64,000 nt of DNA from Streptomyces bikiniensis (GTDB taxonomy: Bacteria; Actinomycetota; Actinomycetes; Streptomycetales; Streptomycetaceae). Of this stretch, positions 1 to 8,742 are shown one piece after another (positions within the stretch are counted from its first letter, which is position 1; each line of letters begins with the position of its first letter). Where the stretch lies: contig JNWL01000002.1 of assembly GCA_000716465.1 (NCBI GenBank), positions 372,001 to 436,000 of the forward strand, in the 5' to 3' direction. The position numbers and the translations under genes were made by a program. The notes beneath the pieces are model-generated. The model searched no databases, was not told the DNA's origin, and was given only the letters and a program-made list of their open reading frames with translations.

Positions 1-1190
1 AGGTGCGGTCCCGGGCGGGCGCGCCGGGGGAGTAGGGGGACTTCGGCCGCCGTGCGGAGCATGGCGGGGACGGGCGTGCGCAGCCCGATGGAGAACTCCT
101 CGGCCGGGCCGGTGGCACCGTCCAGGAAGCGGAGCAGCCGCTCGCAGGGGACGCGGGCGAAGAGGCCGGCGAAGAAGGCCGGGCCGTCGATCCGGCCCGT
201 GTCGAGGCCCCGCAGCAGGACGGAGTCCATGGCCAGCGCCCGGGAGGAGTACGCGGGCGGGGGCACCGGGCGCCGGCCCCGGTGCACGGCGTCCGCGACG
301 GCCCGGGCCTGCCGCTGGATCGCCGCGAAGGCGTATCCGGTGGAGGGCCGGACGGCCCCGCCCGCCGCCCCGATCCGGAAGACGTGCCGCCCGGCCCTGC
401 GGGGGTGGCGCCCGTCGCTCATCGGGATGACGCCCTGCTCGGTGCCGAGCACCCGGAAGGGCCCGAGCCGCAGCACGTCCCGGGTGTACCGGTCCAGGGC
501 CCGGTCGTAGGCGGCGGTCGTCAGCGGGGCCCGGTCGAACTCGGTGTACTCGACGAGGGCCTCGTACGGGCTGACCGGGAGGACGTACCCGAAGGAGAGG
601 CCGTGCGCGGGCTGGGGCGTGCGGAAGTCCATCAGCTCGACGGCGTCCGGCGCGAACACCGGCCGCCCGGTCCGTACGAACCAGCCCCGGAAGTGCTGGA
701 GCAGCACGGTCCGGGCGGGCGGCGCGACGGCGGGCGGCCGGGAGTCGAAGACCCAGCGGGCCGGGAGCCGCGAGACGGTCCCCCCGGCCGTGCGGCAGAC
801 CACGACGGCGCCGTCCGGCCCGTCGGCGACCTCCTCCACGACGGCCTCGACCCGGCGCAGCGCGGAGAGCCGCGGCCGCAGGCCCCGCTCGAAGTCCCCG
901 GAGCGCAGCATCTTGTACCGCAGGCCGCCCAGGGACCGCACGGGGCCGGACCCGTCGGGCCCCCGCACCCGCAGCCCGCCCCAGCTCGCGGTCAGGAGGG
1001 AGTCGTACGCGCCCGGCCCGGCCTCCCAGAAGCACCAGGTCCGCTCCGGGGGCCGCAACGGCCCCGGCGGAGCCTCCACGAGGGTGACGCGGGGGACGGG
1101 GACGCCGTCCGGGGGCGAGAGCAGCCGCCACGCGAGGGACAGCCCGGCCGCGCCGCCCCCGACGACGACCACCTCGGCGCCGGTGTCCAT
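1..1190 (-). CDS. crtY: Lycopene beta-cyclase, 3' end outside window
   Basis: FAD-dependent cyclase that converts lycopene ends to beta-ionone rings in carotenoid synthesis. The protein opens with an FAD-binding GGGAAGLSLAWRLL loop. It then shows RTWCFW, the FRGWFVRT motif near the middle, and a C-terminal FAD-contact stretch FRIGAAGGAVRPSTGY, all lycopene-cyclase hallmarks. About 396 codons are visible and no stop is reached, so the gene is partial. The ATG at 1190 begins directly at the dinucleotide-binding fold. The next gene to the right is an unrelated chelatase on the same strand, 165 bp away, so crtY probably has its own promoter. In Streptomyces this enzyme normally belongs to an isorenieratene cluster, which would lie to the left. 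Confidence 0.85.
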   Translation of the reverse strand, partial: MDTGAEVVVVGGGAAGLSLAWRLLSPPDGVPVPRVTLVEAPPGPLRPPERTWCFWEAGPGAYDSLLTASWGGLRVRGPDGSGPVRSLGGLRYKMLRSGDFERGLRPRLSALRRVEAVVEEVADGPDGAVVVCRTAGGTVSRLPARWVFDSRPPAVAPPARTVLLQHFRGWFVRTGRPVFAPDAVELMDFRTPQPAHGLSFGYVLPVSPYEALVEYTEFDRAPLTTAAYDRALDRYTRDVLRLGPFRVLGTEQGVIPMSDGRHPRRAGRHVFRIGAAGGAVRPSTGYAFAAIQRQARAVADAVHRGRRPVPPPAYSSRALAMDSVLLRGLDTGRIDGPAFFAGLFARVPCERLLRFLDGATGPAEEFSIGLRTPVPAMLRTAAEVPLLPRRARPGPH

Positions 1191-1273
1191 GGACGCCCGT
1201 CACCTCCCTCACCTCGCCTCGGAAGCGTTCCCGGTGGATGTACCCGGGAACGCGGGGCGACGCGCGGCCCCGT

Positions 1274-1309
1274 GCTGCATTCGGCCCATCCGGGGGCCGC
1301 GGATGCAGC
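1274..1309 (-). terminator. Hairpin terminator after the sulfur operon
   Basis: Imperfect inverted repeat: GCTGCAT (1274-1280) pairs with ATGCAGC (1303-1309), and CGGCCC pairs with GGGCCG inside it. It sits just downstream of the last gene of the sulfur operon (chelatase stop at 1356) and upstream of crtY. No T-run follows, which is usual for Streptomyces terminators. Confidence 0.45.
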
Positions 1310-1355
1310 GGATACGGGGGAGTGCGGGGAGTACGGGGGAGGGGTGCCGGGAGGG

Positions 1356-2105
1356 TCAGACGGCCGCCGCCGCCACCCGCTCGGCCGCCCGGGCCGCCCC
1401 GTCGTAGCGGGCGAGCAGCAGCCGGGCCAGCTCGGGAGAGGGGCCCAGGACGTCCGCCAGGACGTCCGCCTCCGCCGCGCCCGCGGCGATCCGGTCCGGG
1501 AGGCGGCCCGGCGCGATCACGTACGGGGCGACCGCCACCCGCCGGACGCCCGGCTCGGCGCGCAGGGCCCGTACGGCGTCCTCCGTGGGCGGAAGGGATG
1601 CGGAGGCGAACGCGGGCCGCACGGAGCACCAACCGGTGCGCCGCAGCTCCCGCGCCGTTTCTGCGATCACCGCGATCGCCTCCGGGTCGGTGGAGCCCGC
1701 CGAGGCCAGGACGACCCCGGTCGCGCTCTTGTCGCCGGGCGCGAGCCCGGCCTCGTACAGCCGCCGTTCCACCGCCGCGATCAGCAGCGACGACGGGCCC
1801 AGGACCTCCGCCTGCCGGATCCGCAGCGGGGCGGGGGCCTGCCGCAGGACGGCCGGCACGTCCGCCTTCGCGTGGAAGGCCCGGGTCAGGAGCAGCGGCA
1901 GCGCCACCACGTCCCGTACCCCCTCGGCGGCGAGCCGGTCCAGGACCCCCGTCACCGACGGCAGGTTGAAGTCCAGGAACGCCGTCTCCACGCGCAGCCC
2001 CGGCCGCAGCGCACCGGCCCGGCGCACCAGCGCCTGGACGGTGGCCGCGTGCCGCGGGTCGCGGCTGCCGTGGGCGATCACGAGGAGGACAGGGAGGTGG
2101 TTCAC
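1356..2105 (-). CDS. CbiX/SirB-type sirohydrochlorin chelatase
   Basis: Single-domain-pair chelatase of the CbiX family (249 aa) expected to insert a divalent metal (Fe2+ here) into sirohydrochlorin to make siroheme. It has the diagnostic N-terminal LLVIAHGSRDPRH motif, with the metal-binding His, and a second half-domain with VAVAPYVIAPGRLPD. Siroheme is the cofactor of the sulfite reductase encoded at the other end of this operon, which explains its place here as the last gene. The GTG start at 2105 lies 13 bp after the ssuC stop, consistent with cotranscription. A cobalt chelatase role is the alternative, but the context favours siroheme. Confidence 0.85.
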   Translation of the reverse strand: MNHLPVLLVIAHGSRDPRHAATVQALVRRAGALRPGLRVETAFLDFNLPSVTGVLDRLAAEGVRDVVALPLLLTRAFHAKADVPAVLRQAPAPLRIRQAEVLGPSSLLIAAVERRLYEAGLAPGDKSATGVVLASAGSTDPEAIAVIAETARELRRTGWCSVRPAFASASLPPTEDAVRALRAEPGVRRVAVAPYVIAPGRLPDRIAAGAAEADVLADVLGPSPELARLLLARYDGAARAAERVAAAAV

Positions 2106-2118
2106 GGGAGTCCAGAGC

Positions 2119-3006
2119 TCACTTCACCAGCAGGCCGCGGCTGCGGAGCACCCACCGCTCCAGCGGGCTGAAGATCAGCAGGTCGATCGCGATGCCGACG
2201 ATCAGGATCAGCAGGATCGCCAGGAACACGCCGGGCAGGTCGATGTTGTTGCGGCCGTTCTCCAGGAGCTGGCCCAGGCCGAGGCCCAGGTCCGGCGAGG
2301 AGGCGATGATCTCCGCGGCCATCAGCGAGCGCCAGGAGAACGCCCAGCCCTGCTTCAGGCCCGCCAGGTAGCCGGGCAGCGCGGCCGGCAGGACCACGTG
2401 CCAGGTGCCCTTGAGGCCGGTGGCGCCCATGGTGCGGCCGGCCCGCAGGAACAGCGGCGGGACCTGGTCCACGCCGGACACCAGGCCGTTGGCGATGGAC
2501 GGGACGGCACCGAGCAGGATGACGGTGTACATCATCGCGTCGTTCAGGCCGAACCAGAGCACGGCCGGCGGCACCCACGCCACCGAGGGCAGCGACTGCA
2601 GACCGGACAGGATCGGGCCGATCGCGGCGCGCACGAACTTCACCCGGGCCACCAGCAGGCCCAGCGGGGTGCCGATGGCCAGGGCCAGCAGGAAGCCCGC
2701 CAGGCCCCGGGACACGCTGGTCCAGATGACCTCCAGGAGGGTGCCCTGGAGCCACATGTCGGCCAGACCGTCCCACACCGCGGACGGCGCGGGCAGCTTG
2801 GTCTCCTCGGTGACCTTCGCCGAGACGAGGACCTGCCAGACGACGAGGACCAGGGTGACGGCGAGGGTCGGCGGGAGGACCTTCTTGACGAGGACCTCGC
2901 GGACCGGGGCGCGGCGGATCTCGACCGCGTCCAGGGCGTCGAGCCCGGCCTCCAGGCCGGCGAGGTCGTCCGCCTTGGCCTTCGGGGCGGTGTCAGTGCT
3001 GGCCAT
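2119..3006 (-). CDS. ssuC: Sulfonate/taurine ABC transporter permease
   Basis: Membrane permease of the SsuC/TauC class (295 aa). The N-terminal 50 residues are cytoplasmic, followed by about six hydrophobic segments. The permease EAA loop is visible around GATGLKGTWHVVLPAALPGYLAGLKQGWAFSW. It would form the channel of an importer with the adjacent ATPase and binding protein, bringing in alkanesulfonates, taurine or sulfate esters as sulfur source. The ATG at 3006 is chosen over an upstream in-frame ATG at 3024 because it gives the usual N-terminus. The gene start overlaps the end of ssuB by about 14 bp, indicating translational coupling. The substrate cannot be fixed from sequence alone. Confidence 0.85.
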   Translation of the reverse strand: MASTDTAPKAKADDLAGLEAGLDALDAVEIRRAPVREVLVKKVLPPTLAVTLVLVVWQVLVSAKVTEETKLPAPSAVWDGLADMWLQGTLLEVIWTSVSRGLAGFLLALAIGTPLGLLVARVKFVRAAIGPILSGLQSLPSVAWVPPAVLWFGLNDAMMYTVILLGAVPSIANGLVSGVDQVPPLFLRAGRTMGATGLKGTWHVVLPAALPGYLAGLKQGWAFSWRSLMAAEIIASSPDLGLGLGQLLENGRNNIDLPGVFLAILLILIVGIAIDLLIFSPLERWVLRSRGLLVK

Positions 3007-3787
3007 GGCGGCGGATCTCCCCACGCAGGTGTTCAGTGATCTCGACGGACAGCTCGGCCACGTCCGCGTCCTCGATGCGGCGCGGCTGCGGGATGTCCAC
3101 GGTCCACTCCTTGGCCACCCGGCCGGGCCGGGAGGAGAGCAGGACCACGCGCTGGGCGAGGCGCACGGCCTCGCGCACGTTGTGGGTGACGAAGAGGACG
3201 GACAGGTTCGTCTCCTCCCAGATGCGGGTGAGCTCGCCGTGCAGCACGTCCCGCGTGATGGCGTCCAGGGCCGCGAACGGCTCGTCCATCAGGAGCAGCT
3301 GGCTGTCCTGGGCGAGCGCCCGGGCGAGGGCCACCCGCTGCCGCATGCCGCCGGACAGCTCGTGCACCCGCTTGCCGTACGCGCCGCCGAGCCGGACCAG
3401 TTCGAGCAGCCGCTCGGCCTCCGGCCTGCGCTCCGCCCGGGGCACCCCGCGCAGCCGCAGGGCGAGTTCGATGTTCTTGCCCGCGGTCAGCCACGGGAAG
3501 AGGGCGTGCTCCTGGAACATCAGGGCCGGCCGGCCGCCCGGGGTCGCGATGGACCCCTGGGTCGGCCGGTCGAGCCCCGCGACCAGGTTGAGCAGGGTGG
3601 ACTTGCCGCACCCCGAGGCCCCCAGGATGGTGACGAACTCGCCGGGCGCGACGTCGAGACTGACGTCGTCCAGGACGAGCTGGGTACCGGCCGGGCCGGG
3701 GAAGGACTTCGAGACGTGCTCGATCCGGGCGGCGTGCGTCTGCTCCGCCGCGATGCCCTCGGCCGCCTTGGCGAGCGTGGTGGCCAT
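2993..3787 (-). CDS. ssuB: Sulfonate/taurine ABC transporter ATPase
   Basis: ATP-binding subunit (264 aa) of the same importer. Walker A GASGCGKST lies near residue 57, followed by a Q-loop (MFQEHALFPW), signature LSGGMRQRVALARAL, Walker B LLLMDEPFAALD and switch His in FVTHNVREA. A strong AGGAGG sits eight bases before the ATG at 3787. An upstream in-frame GTG at 3796 overlaps that SD, so 3787 is the likely start. It follows ssuA by about 40 bp and overlaps ssuC. The set matches the nitrate/sulfonate/taurine ABC subfamily. Confidence 0.9.
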   Translation of the reverse strand: MATTLAKAAEGIAAEQTHAARIEHVSKSFPGPAGTQLVLDDVSLDVAPGEFVTILGASGCGKSTLLNLVAGLDRPTQGSIATPGGRPALMFQEHALFPWLTAGKNIELALRLRGVPRAERRPEAERLLELVRLGGAYGKRVHELSGGMRQRVALARALAQDSQLLLMDEPFAALDAITRDVLHGELTRIWEETNLSVLFVTHNVREAVRLAQRVVLLSSRPGRVAKEWTVDIPQPRRIEDADVAELSVEITEHLRGEIRRHGQH

Positions 3788-3827
3788 GGTCGTCACCTCC
3801 TGGGGTTCGTGGATTCGCCGGCGCGGG

Positions 3828-4967
3828 TTACTTGGCGCCGAGGCCGGCGTCGGAGACCTCGGGCTTGCCGGCGGCCTTCAGCACCTTGTTGAGGAGCGTC
3901 AGGTCGTAGATGCCGGCCAGGTCGGGCTGCTTGATGAGCCCGGCCTTGACGGCCCACTCGGACTGGGTCTTCAGCGTCGAGGCCAGCGGGTCGTCGGTGA
4001 TCGCGATGCTGGGCCACGCCGGGTCGATGACCTTGGCGTCCAGGGCCTTGCCGCTGAGGCTCTTCAGGGCCGCGTTGGCGGACTCCTTCGCCTTCTCCGG
4101 GTTGGCGTTGATCCACTCGTTGGTCTTCACCGTCCCCTTGAGAACGGCCTCGACCACGTCCGGGTGCTCCGAGAGGAACTTCTGCGACACGATGACGTTC
4201 GTGATCACGAACTTCTTGTCGGGCCACAGGGCGGTCTCGTCCAGGAGGACGGAACCGCCCTGGGAGACCAGCTTGGACGCGGTCGGCTCGGGGACCCACG
4301 CGCCGTCGATCGAGCCGGACTTGAAGGCGTCCGGGGTGACCTTGTTGTCCGTGCGGACAACCGAGACGTCGCCCTTGCCGGACTCCGGGTCGACCTTCCA
4401 GCCCTTCTCGGAGATCCAGTTGAGGAGCGCGACGTCCTGCGTGTTGCCCTTCTGCGGGGTGGCGATCCTCTTGCCCTTGAGGTCGTCCAGGGTCTTGATC
4501 CTGTCCGGGTTCACGACCAGCTTCACGCCGCCGGAGGCGGAGCCGGAGACGATCCGCAGGTTCTTGCCCTTGGACTTGACGTACGCGTTGATGGAGGGCG
4601 AGGGGCCGATGAAGCCGATGTCGAGGGAGCCGCCGTTGAGCGCCTCGATCTCCGACGGGCCCGCGTTGAAGGTCTGGGGCTTCAGCACCGTGCCGCCCAG
4701 CTCCTTCTGGATCAGACCGTCCTGGACGCCGATCAGCGCGGTGGCGTGCGTCAGGTTCGGGAAGTAGCCGATCCGCACCTCGGAGGCGGAGAGCTTCTTC
4801 GCGTCGGCCGCGACGGGCGCCTTCTTGTCGGCGGACTCGTCCTTCGTGGCCTGCGAGCCGTAGCCGCAGGAGGCGAGCGCGCCGATCAGCAGGGGCAGGG
4901 CTGCGGCGGCGACGACGCCGCTGCGCAGCGGCTTACGGGTGGTGCGGGAGTTTCCGGTGGCAGACAC
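3828..4967 (-). CDS. ssuA: Sulfonate-binding lipoprotein
   Basis: Periplasmic-type substrate-binding lipoprotein of the SsuA/NMT1 family (about 379 aa). The N-terminus carries a basic stretch, a hydrophobic segment and a lipobox ending LASC, so it should be anchored outside the membrane. The mature domain starts RIGYFPNLTHATALIG and contains the GPSPSINAYVKS ligand-loop region. The GTG at 4967 is preferred over a GTG at 4988 because GAGAGGAAAG lies just upstream of it and overlaps the more upstream choice. It is first in the ssuABC block, 211 bp after cysN. That gap and its hairpins suggest a separate promoter or processing site. Confidence 0.85.
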   Translation of the reverse strand: MSATGNSRTTRKPLRSGVVAAAALPLLIGALASCGYGSQATKDESADKKAPVAADAKKLSASEVRIGYFPNLTHATALIGVQDGLIQKELGGTVLKPQTFNAGPSEIEALNGGSLDIGFIGPSPSINAYVKSKGKNLRIVSGSASGGVKLVVNPDRIKTLDDLKGKRIATPQKGNTQDVALLNWISEKGWKVDPESGKGDVSVVRTDNKVTPDAFKSGSIDGAWVPEPTASKLVSQGGSVLLDETALWPDKKFVITNVIVSQKFLSEHPDVVEAVLKGTVKTNEWINANPEKAKESANAALKSLSGKALDAKVIDPAWPSIAITDDPLASTLKTQSEWAVKAGLIKQPDLAGIYDLTLLNKVLKAAGKPEVSDAGLGAK

Positions 4968-4994
4968 GCGGGGCTTTCCTCTCGGCACGTGGTC

Positions 4995-5087
4995 TCATGA
5001 CGCACGTCTTCGGCGGTGGAGCGGAGGCGGGTACGGCTCGTGGGGGGTGTGGGCGCGCATGCGGTGCGCGTACGTCATCGCGCACAT
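4995..5087 (-). CDS. Possible short leader ORF upstream of ssuA
   Basis: A 30-codon ORF starting MCAMTYAHRM, with a Cys at codon 2 and an AGGGAGGGG sequence about seven bases before its ATG. It ends 28 bp before the ssuA start. A hairpin CGCGCA-N5-TGCGCG (5054-5070) lies inside it. It could be a Cys-sensing leader like the one before the sulfite reductase, but it lacks the HVDL-type consensus. This is inference only. Confidence 0.25.
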   Translation of the reverse strand: MCAMTYAHRMRAHTPHEPYPPPLHRRRRAS

Positions 5088-5142
5088 CGCGCCACCCCTC
5101 CCTGGCCGCTGCCGAGAGTGCCGCTGCCGACGCGGCCCCCCT

Positions 5143-5154
5143 CCTTCGCGAAGG
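5143..5154. other. Palindrome after cysN
   Basis: Perfect 12-bp palindrome CCTTCGCGAAGG 25 bp beyond the cysN stop. A weaker GGCCGC/GCGGCC pair lies further on (5104-5137). These may be partial termination or processing signals separating cysN from the ssuABC block. Confidence 0.35.
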
Positions 5155-5178
5155 TCGAGTAGACGTCGGGGAGCATGT

Positions 5179-6522
5179 CTAGAAGTCCCATCCGTCCTCG
5201 TCCTCGGCCGCCGCGACGGCCTTGGCGGTGGCGAAGGACTCGCCCGCCATGCCGGCCGCGAGCGTGGTGCCGTCCGCCGGGTCGATCAGCAGGAACGAAC
5301 CGGTGCGGCGGGAGTCCGCGTACGCGTCGAGCGCCAGCGGCTCGGCGGTGCGGACCACGACCCGGCCGATGTCGTTGGCGACCAGCTGCCCGGGGGCCGG
5401 GTGCTGGGAAAGGTCGTCCAGGGTCAGCCGCGAGGGGATGTCCTTGACGATCGCCTTGACCGTGCGGGTGGTGTGCTTGAGCAGGACCCGCTGGCCGACC
5501 GCGAGCGGCCGGTCCGCCACGTGGCAGACGGTCGCCTCGACGTCCTGGCTGGTGGCCGGGGCGTCACCGGTCGGGGCGAGCAGGTCGCCGCGCGAGATGT
5601 CGATGTCGTCCGCGAGCCGGATCGTCACCGACTGCGGCGCCCACGCGATGTCGACGGCCTCGCCGAGCGCGTCGATCGCCGTGATCGTGGAGGTCTTCCC
5701 GGACGGCAGTACGGTGACCTCCTCGCCGACCCGGAAGGCGCCGGCGGCGATCTGCCCGGCGTAGCCCCGGTAGTCGGGGTGCTCGGCGGTCTGCGGCCGG
5801 ATCACGTACTGCACGGGGAACCGGGCGTGGCAGGCCGTCAGGTCGTGGCTGACCGGGACCGTCTCCAGGTGCTCCAGGACGGTGGGGCCGCCGTACCAGT
5901 CCATGTTCGCGGACGGCTCCACGACGTTGTCGCCGGCGAGCGCCGAGATCGGGATCGCCGTGATCTCCGGGACGCCCAGCTCCTTGGCGTACGTGGTGAA
6001 CTCCTCGGCGATGGCGGCGAAGACGGGCTCCGCGTAGTCGACGAGGTCCATCTTGTTCACGGCCAGGACCACGTGCGGGACGCGGAGCAGGGCGGCGACG
6101 GCGGCGTGCCGGCGGGTCTGCTCCACGACGCCGTTGCGCGCGTCGACCAGGACCACGGCCAGCTCGGCGGTGGAGGCGCCGGTGACCATGTTCCGGGTGT
6201 ACTGCACGTGCCCGGGGGTGTCGGCGAGGATGAACCGGCGCCGGGGCGTGGCGAAGTAGCGGTAGGCCACGTCGATCGTGATGCCCTGCTCCCGCTCGGC
6301 CCGCAGGCCGTCGGTGAGCAGCGCCAGGTCGGGCGCCTCCTGGCCGCGGGAGCGCGAGGCGTGCTCCACGGCCTCCAGCTGGTCCGCGAGGACCGACTTG
6401 GAGTCGTGCAGGAGCCGGCCCACCAGGGTGGACTTGCCGTCGTCGACGGAACCGGCGGTCGCGAAGCGCAGCAGGGTGGTGGCCGCCGTCAGGTCGGCCG
6501 GCTGCTCGGTGGACGTGCTCAT
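5179..6522 (-). CDS. cysN: Sulfate adenylyltransferase subunit 1 (GTPase)
   Basis: GTPase subunit (447 aa) of ATP sulfurylase, which drives APS formation with CysD. It shows G1 GSVDDGKST at about residues 24-32, the EQGITIDVAYRYF effector region, G3 DTPGHVQYTRNM and G4 NKMD, followed by two beta-barrel domains. The ATG at 6522 shares a base with the cysD stop (TGATG), which implies translational coupling. There is no fused CysC kinase domain, and APS kinase is supplied by the separate cysC two genes upstream. Length and motifs are normal for the actinobacterial form. Confidence 0.95.
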   Translation of the reverse strand: MSTSTEQPADLTAATTLLRFATAGSVDDGKSTLVGRLLHDSKSVLADQLEAVEHASRSRGQEAPDLALLTDGLRAEREQGITIDVAYRYFATPRRRFILADTPGHVQYTRNMVTGASTAELAVVLVDARNGVVEQTRRHAAVAALLRVPHVVLAVNKMDLVDYAEPVFAAIAEEFTTYAKELGVPEITAIPISALAGDNVVEPSANMDWYGGPTVLEHLETVPVSHDLTACHARFPVQYVIRPQTAEHPDYRGYAGQIAAGAFRVGEEVTVLPSGKTSTITAIDALGEAVDIAWAPQSVTIRLADDIDISRGDLLAPTGDAPATSQDVEATVCHVADRPLAVGQRVLLKHTTRTVKAIVKDIPSRLTLDDLSQHPAPGQLVANDIGRVVVRTAEPLALDAYADSRRTGSFLLIDPADGTTLAAGMAGESFATAKAVAAAEDEDGWDF

Positions 6523-7457
6523 CAGAAGTATCCTTCGCGCTTGCGGTCTTCCATCGCGGCCTCGGACAGCTTGTCGTCGGCCCGGGTGGCGCCCCGCTCG
6601 GTGAGCCGGGAGGCGGCGATCTCCGCGATCACCGCGTCGAGCGTGGTGGCGTCGGAGTCGACGGCGCCGGTGCAGGACATGTCGCCGACGGTCCGGTAGC
6701 GGATCAGCCGGGTCTCGACCGGCTCGGTCTCCTTCGGGCCGCCCCACTCGCCCGCCGTCAGCCACATGCCGTTGCGGGCGAACACCTCGCGCTCGTGCGC
6801 GAAGTAGATCTCCGGCAGCTCGATCCCCTCGCGCTGGATGTACTGCCAGACGTCCAGCTCGGTCCAGTTGGACAGCGGGAAGACGCGGACGTGCTCGCCG
6901 GGGGCGTGCCGGCCGTTGTAGAGCTGCCACAGCTCGGGGCGCTGGCGGCGCGGGTCCCACTGCGAGAACTCGTCGCGCAGGGAGAAGACGCGCTCCTTGG
7001 CGCGGGCCTTCTCCTCGTCGCGCCGCCCGCCGCCGAAGACGGCGTCGAACCGGTGCTCCTGGATGGCCTCGGTCAGCGGCACGGTCTGCAGCGGGTTGCG
7101 GGTGCCGTCGGGGCGCTCGCGGAGCTTCCCGGCGTCGATGTACTCCTGCACGGAGGCCACGTGCAGCCGCAGGCCGTGCTCGGCGACCGTGCGGTCGCGG
7201 TACTCGATGACCTCGGGGAAGTTGTGCCCGGTGTCGACGTGGAGCAGCGCGAACGGCACCGGAGCCGGCGCGAACGCCTTCAGCGCCAGGTGCAGCATGA
7301 CGATGGAGTCCTTGCCGCCGGAGAACAGGATCACCGGCCGCTCGAACTCGCCCGCCACCTCGCGGAAGATGTGCACCGCCTCGGACTCCAGGGAGTCCAG
7401 GTGCGACAGCGCGAACGAGCCGTCGGTCGTGTCGTGGACGTGGGCGACAGTGGTCAC
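6522..7457 (-). CDS. cysD: Sulfate adenylyltransferase subunit 2
   Basis: Catalytic subunit (311 aa) of ATP sulfurylase: sulfate + ATP to APS + PPi. It belongs to the PP-loop superfamily, with the pyrophosphatase loop SGGKDS at residues 46-51 and downstream FGGGRRDEEKARAKERVFS and GRHAPGEHVRVFPLSNWTE-type motifs. The GTG at 7457 overlaps the cysC stop in a GTGA arrangement, so its translation should be coupled. It works as a heterodimer with the next gene product, CysN. Confidence 0.95.
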   Translation of the reverse strand: MTTVAHVHDTTDGSFALSHLDSLESEAVHIFREVAGEFERPVILFSGGKDSIVMLHLALKAFAPAPVPFALLHVDTGHNFPEVIEYRDRTVAEHGLRLHVASVQEYIDAGKLRERPDGTRNPLQTVPLTEAIQEHRFDAVFGGGRRDEEKARAKERVFSLRDEFSQWDPRRQRPELWQLYNGRHAPGEHVRVFPLSNWTELDVWQYIQREGIELPEIYFAHEREVFARNGMWLTAGEWGGPKETEPVETRLIRYRTVGDMSCTGAVDSDATTLDAVIAEIAASRLTERGATRADDKLSEAAMEDRKREGYF

Positions 7458-7987
7458 AGCAGACCCTTCTCGGTGAGCAGCGCGTGGAGCTGCGCCGCGG
7501 ACTCCTGCACGGTCTGGTTCTGGGACTCGATCCGCAGGTCGGGCGCCTCGGGGGCCTCGTACGGGTCGTCGACCCCGGTGAGGCCGCTGATCTCGCCCGC
7601 CGCCTGCTTGGCGTACAGGCCCTTCACGTCGCGGACGGAGCAGACCTCGACGGGGGTGGCCACGTGCACCTCGACGAAGGCGGTGCCCTCGGCGTGGTGG
7701 CGCTTGCGGACGGCCTCGCGGCTGTCGGCGTACGGGGCGATGACCGGGACCAGGACCTTCACGCCGTGCGAGGCGAGCAGTTCGGCGACGAAGCCGATCC
7801 GCTGCACGTTGGTGTGCCGGTCCTCGCGGGTGAAGCCGAGGCCCGCCGAGAGGAACTCGCGGATCTCGTCGCCGTCGAGGACCTCGACGCGGTGGCCCTC
7901 GTCGCGCAGCCGTCCGGCCAGCTCGTACGCGATCGTCGTCTTGCCGGCGCTCGGCAGGCCGGTGAGCCAGATGGTGGCACCGGTCAC
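7454..7987 (-). CDS. cysC: Adenylyl-sulfate kinase
   Basis: APS kinase (177 aa) that phosphorylates APS to PAPS. The P-loop GLPSAGKT is at residues 10-17, followed by LDGDEIREF, the TREDRHTNVQRIGFVA region and a mobile lid. The GTG at 7987, with GGGAG six bases before it, puts the start exactly at the family N-terminus (TGATIWLTG). An in-frame ATG at 8035 that overlaps the cysH stop (TGATG) is a real alternative and would add 16 residues. A Cys-rich APS-type reductase and an APS kinase in one operon means the pathway can branch: APS to sulfite, or APS to PAPS. Confidence 0.9.
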   Translation of the reverse strand: MTGATIWLTGLPSAGKTTIAYELAGRLRDEGHRVEVLDGDEIREFLSAGLGFTREDRHTNVQRIGFVAELLASHGVKVLVPVIAPYADSREAVRKRHHAEGTAFVEVHVATPVEVCSVRDVKGLYAKQAAGEISGLTGVDDPYEAPEAPDLRIESQNQTVQESAAQLHALLTEKGLL

Positions 7988-8034
7988 GTGGTTCTCCCGG
8001 GAGGTCTGTGAAGGGGGGCGGGGGGTCGTGGTCA

Positions 8035-8742
8035 TCAGCCGTGCAGCCCGCACTCGGTCTTGGCGCGGCCCGCCCAGCGTCCGGCGCGGGCGTCCTCGCC
8101 CTCCAGGACCCGGCGGGTGCAGGGGGCGCAGCCGACGGAGGCGTACCCGTCCATCAGGAGCGGGTTGGTGAGGACGCCGTGCTCCGCCACGTACGCGTCG
8201 ACGTCGTCCTGGGTCCAGCGGGCGATGGGCGAGACCTTGACCTTGCCGCGCTTCTCGTCCCAGCCGACGACCGGGGTGTTCGCCCGGGTCGGGGACTCGT
8301 CGCGGCGCAGGCCGGTGGCCCACGCGCGGTACGGGGTCAGGCCCTCTTCGAGCGGGGCGACCTTGCGCAGCGCGCAGCACCGGTCGGGGTCGCGGTCGTA
8401 CAGCTTCGGACCGTACTCGGCGTCCTGCTCGGCCACGGTCCGGCGCGGCGTCAGGGTGATCACGTTGACGTCCATGACGGCGTCCACGGCGTCGCGGGTG
8501 CCGATGGTCTCCTCGAAGTGGTAGCCCGTGTCGAGGAAGACGACGTCCACGCCGGGGCGGACCCGGGAGGCGAGGTGGGCGACGACCGCGTCCTCCATGG
8601 AGGAGGTGACGCAGAAGCGCTCGCCGAAGGCGTCGACGGCCCAGCGGAGGATCTCCGTCGCGGGGGCGTCCTCCAGCTCGCGGCCGGCCCGTTCGGCGAG
8701 TGCCTTGAGGTCGGCCGCGGTGGCGTCCTGAGCGATCGTCAT
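8035..8742 (-). CDS. cysH: APS/PAPS reductase with Fe-S cysteines
   Basis: Thioredoxin-dependent reductase (235 aa) making sulfite. PP-loop-type fold with TSSMEDAV and DTGYHF, and the catalytic ECGLHG at the extreme C-terminus (Cys231). Two Cys pairs, CC at 122-123 and CAPC at 205-208, are the ligands of the [4Fe-4S] cluster found in APS reductases. Classic PAPS reductases lack them, so APS is the likely substrate. The ATG at 8742 is supported by GGGAAGAG just upstream; it overlaps the end of the zinc-ribbon gene by four bases. Confidence 0.9.
   Translation of the reverse strand: MTIAQDATAADLKALAERAGRELEDAPATEILRWAVDAFGERFCVTSSMEDAVVAHLASRVRPGVDVVFLDTGYHFEETIGTRDAVDAVMDVNVITLTPRRTVAEQDAEYGPKLYDRDPDRCCALRKVAPLEEGLTPYRAWATGLRRDESPTRANTPVVGWDEKRGKVKVSPIARWTQDDVDAYVAEHGVLTNPLLMDGYASVGCAPCTRRVLEGEDARAGRWAGRAKTECGLHG

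Noticed and set aside
282-2171. A 629-codon + strand open frame
   Set aside because: It covers the lycopene cyclase and chelatase genes in antisense and has no recognisable domain; shadow of GC-rich coding DNA.
5075-5095. A seven-codon VARCAR ORF before ssuA as leader peptide
   Set aside because: Its SD would touch the GTG; the overlapping 30-codon ORF at 4995-5087 has better spacing, and neither has the known consensus.
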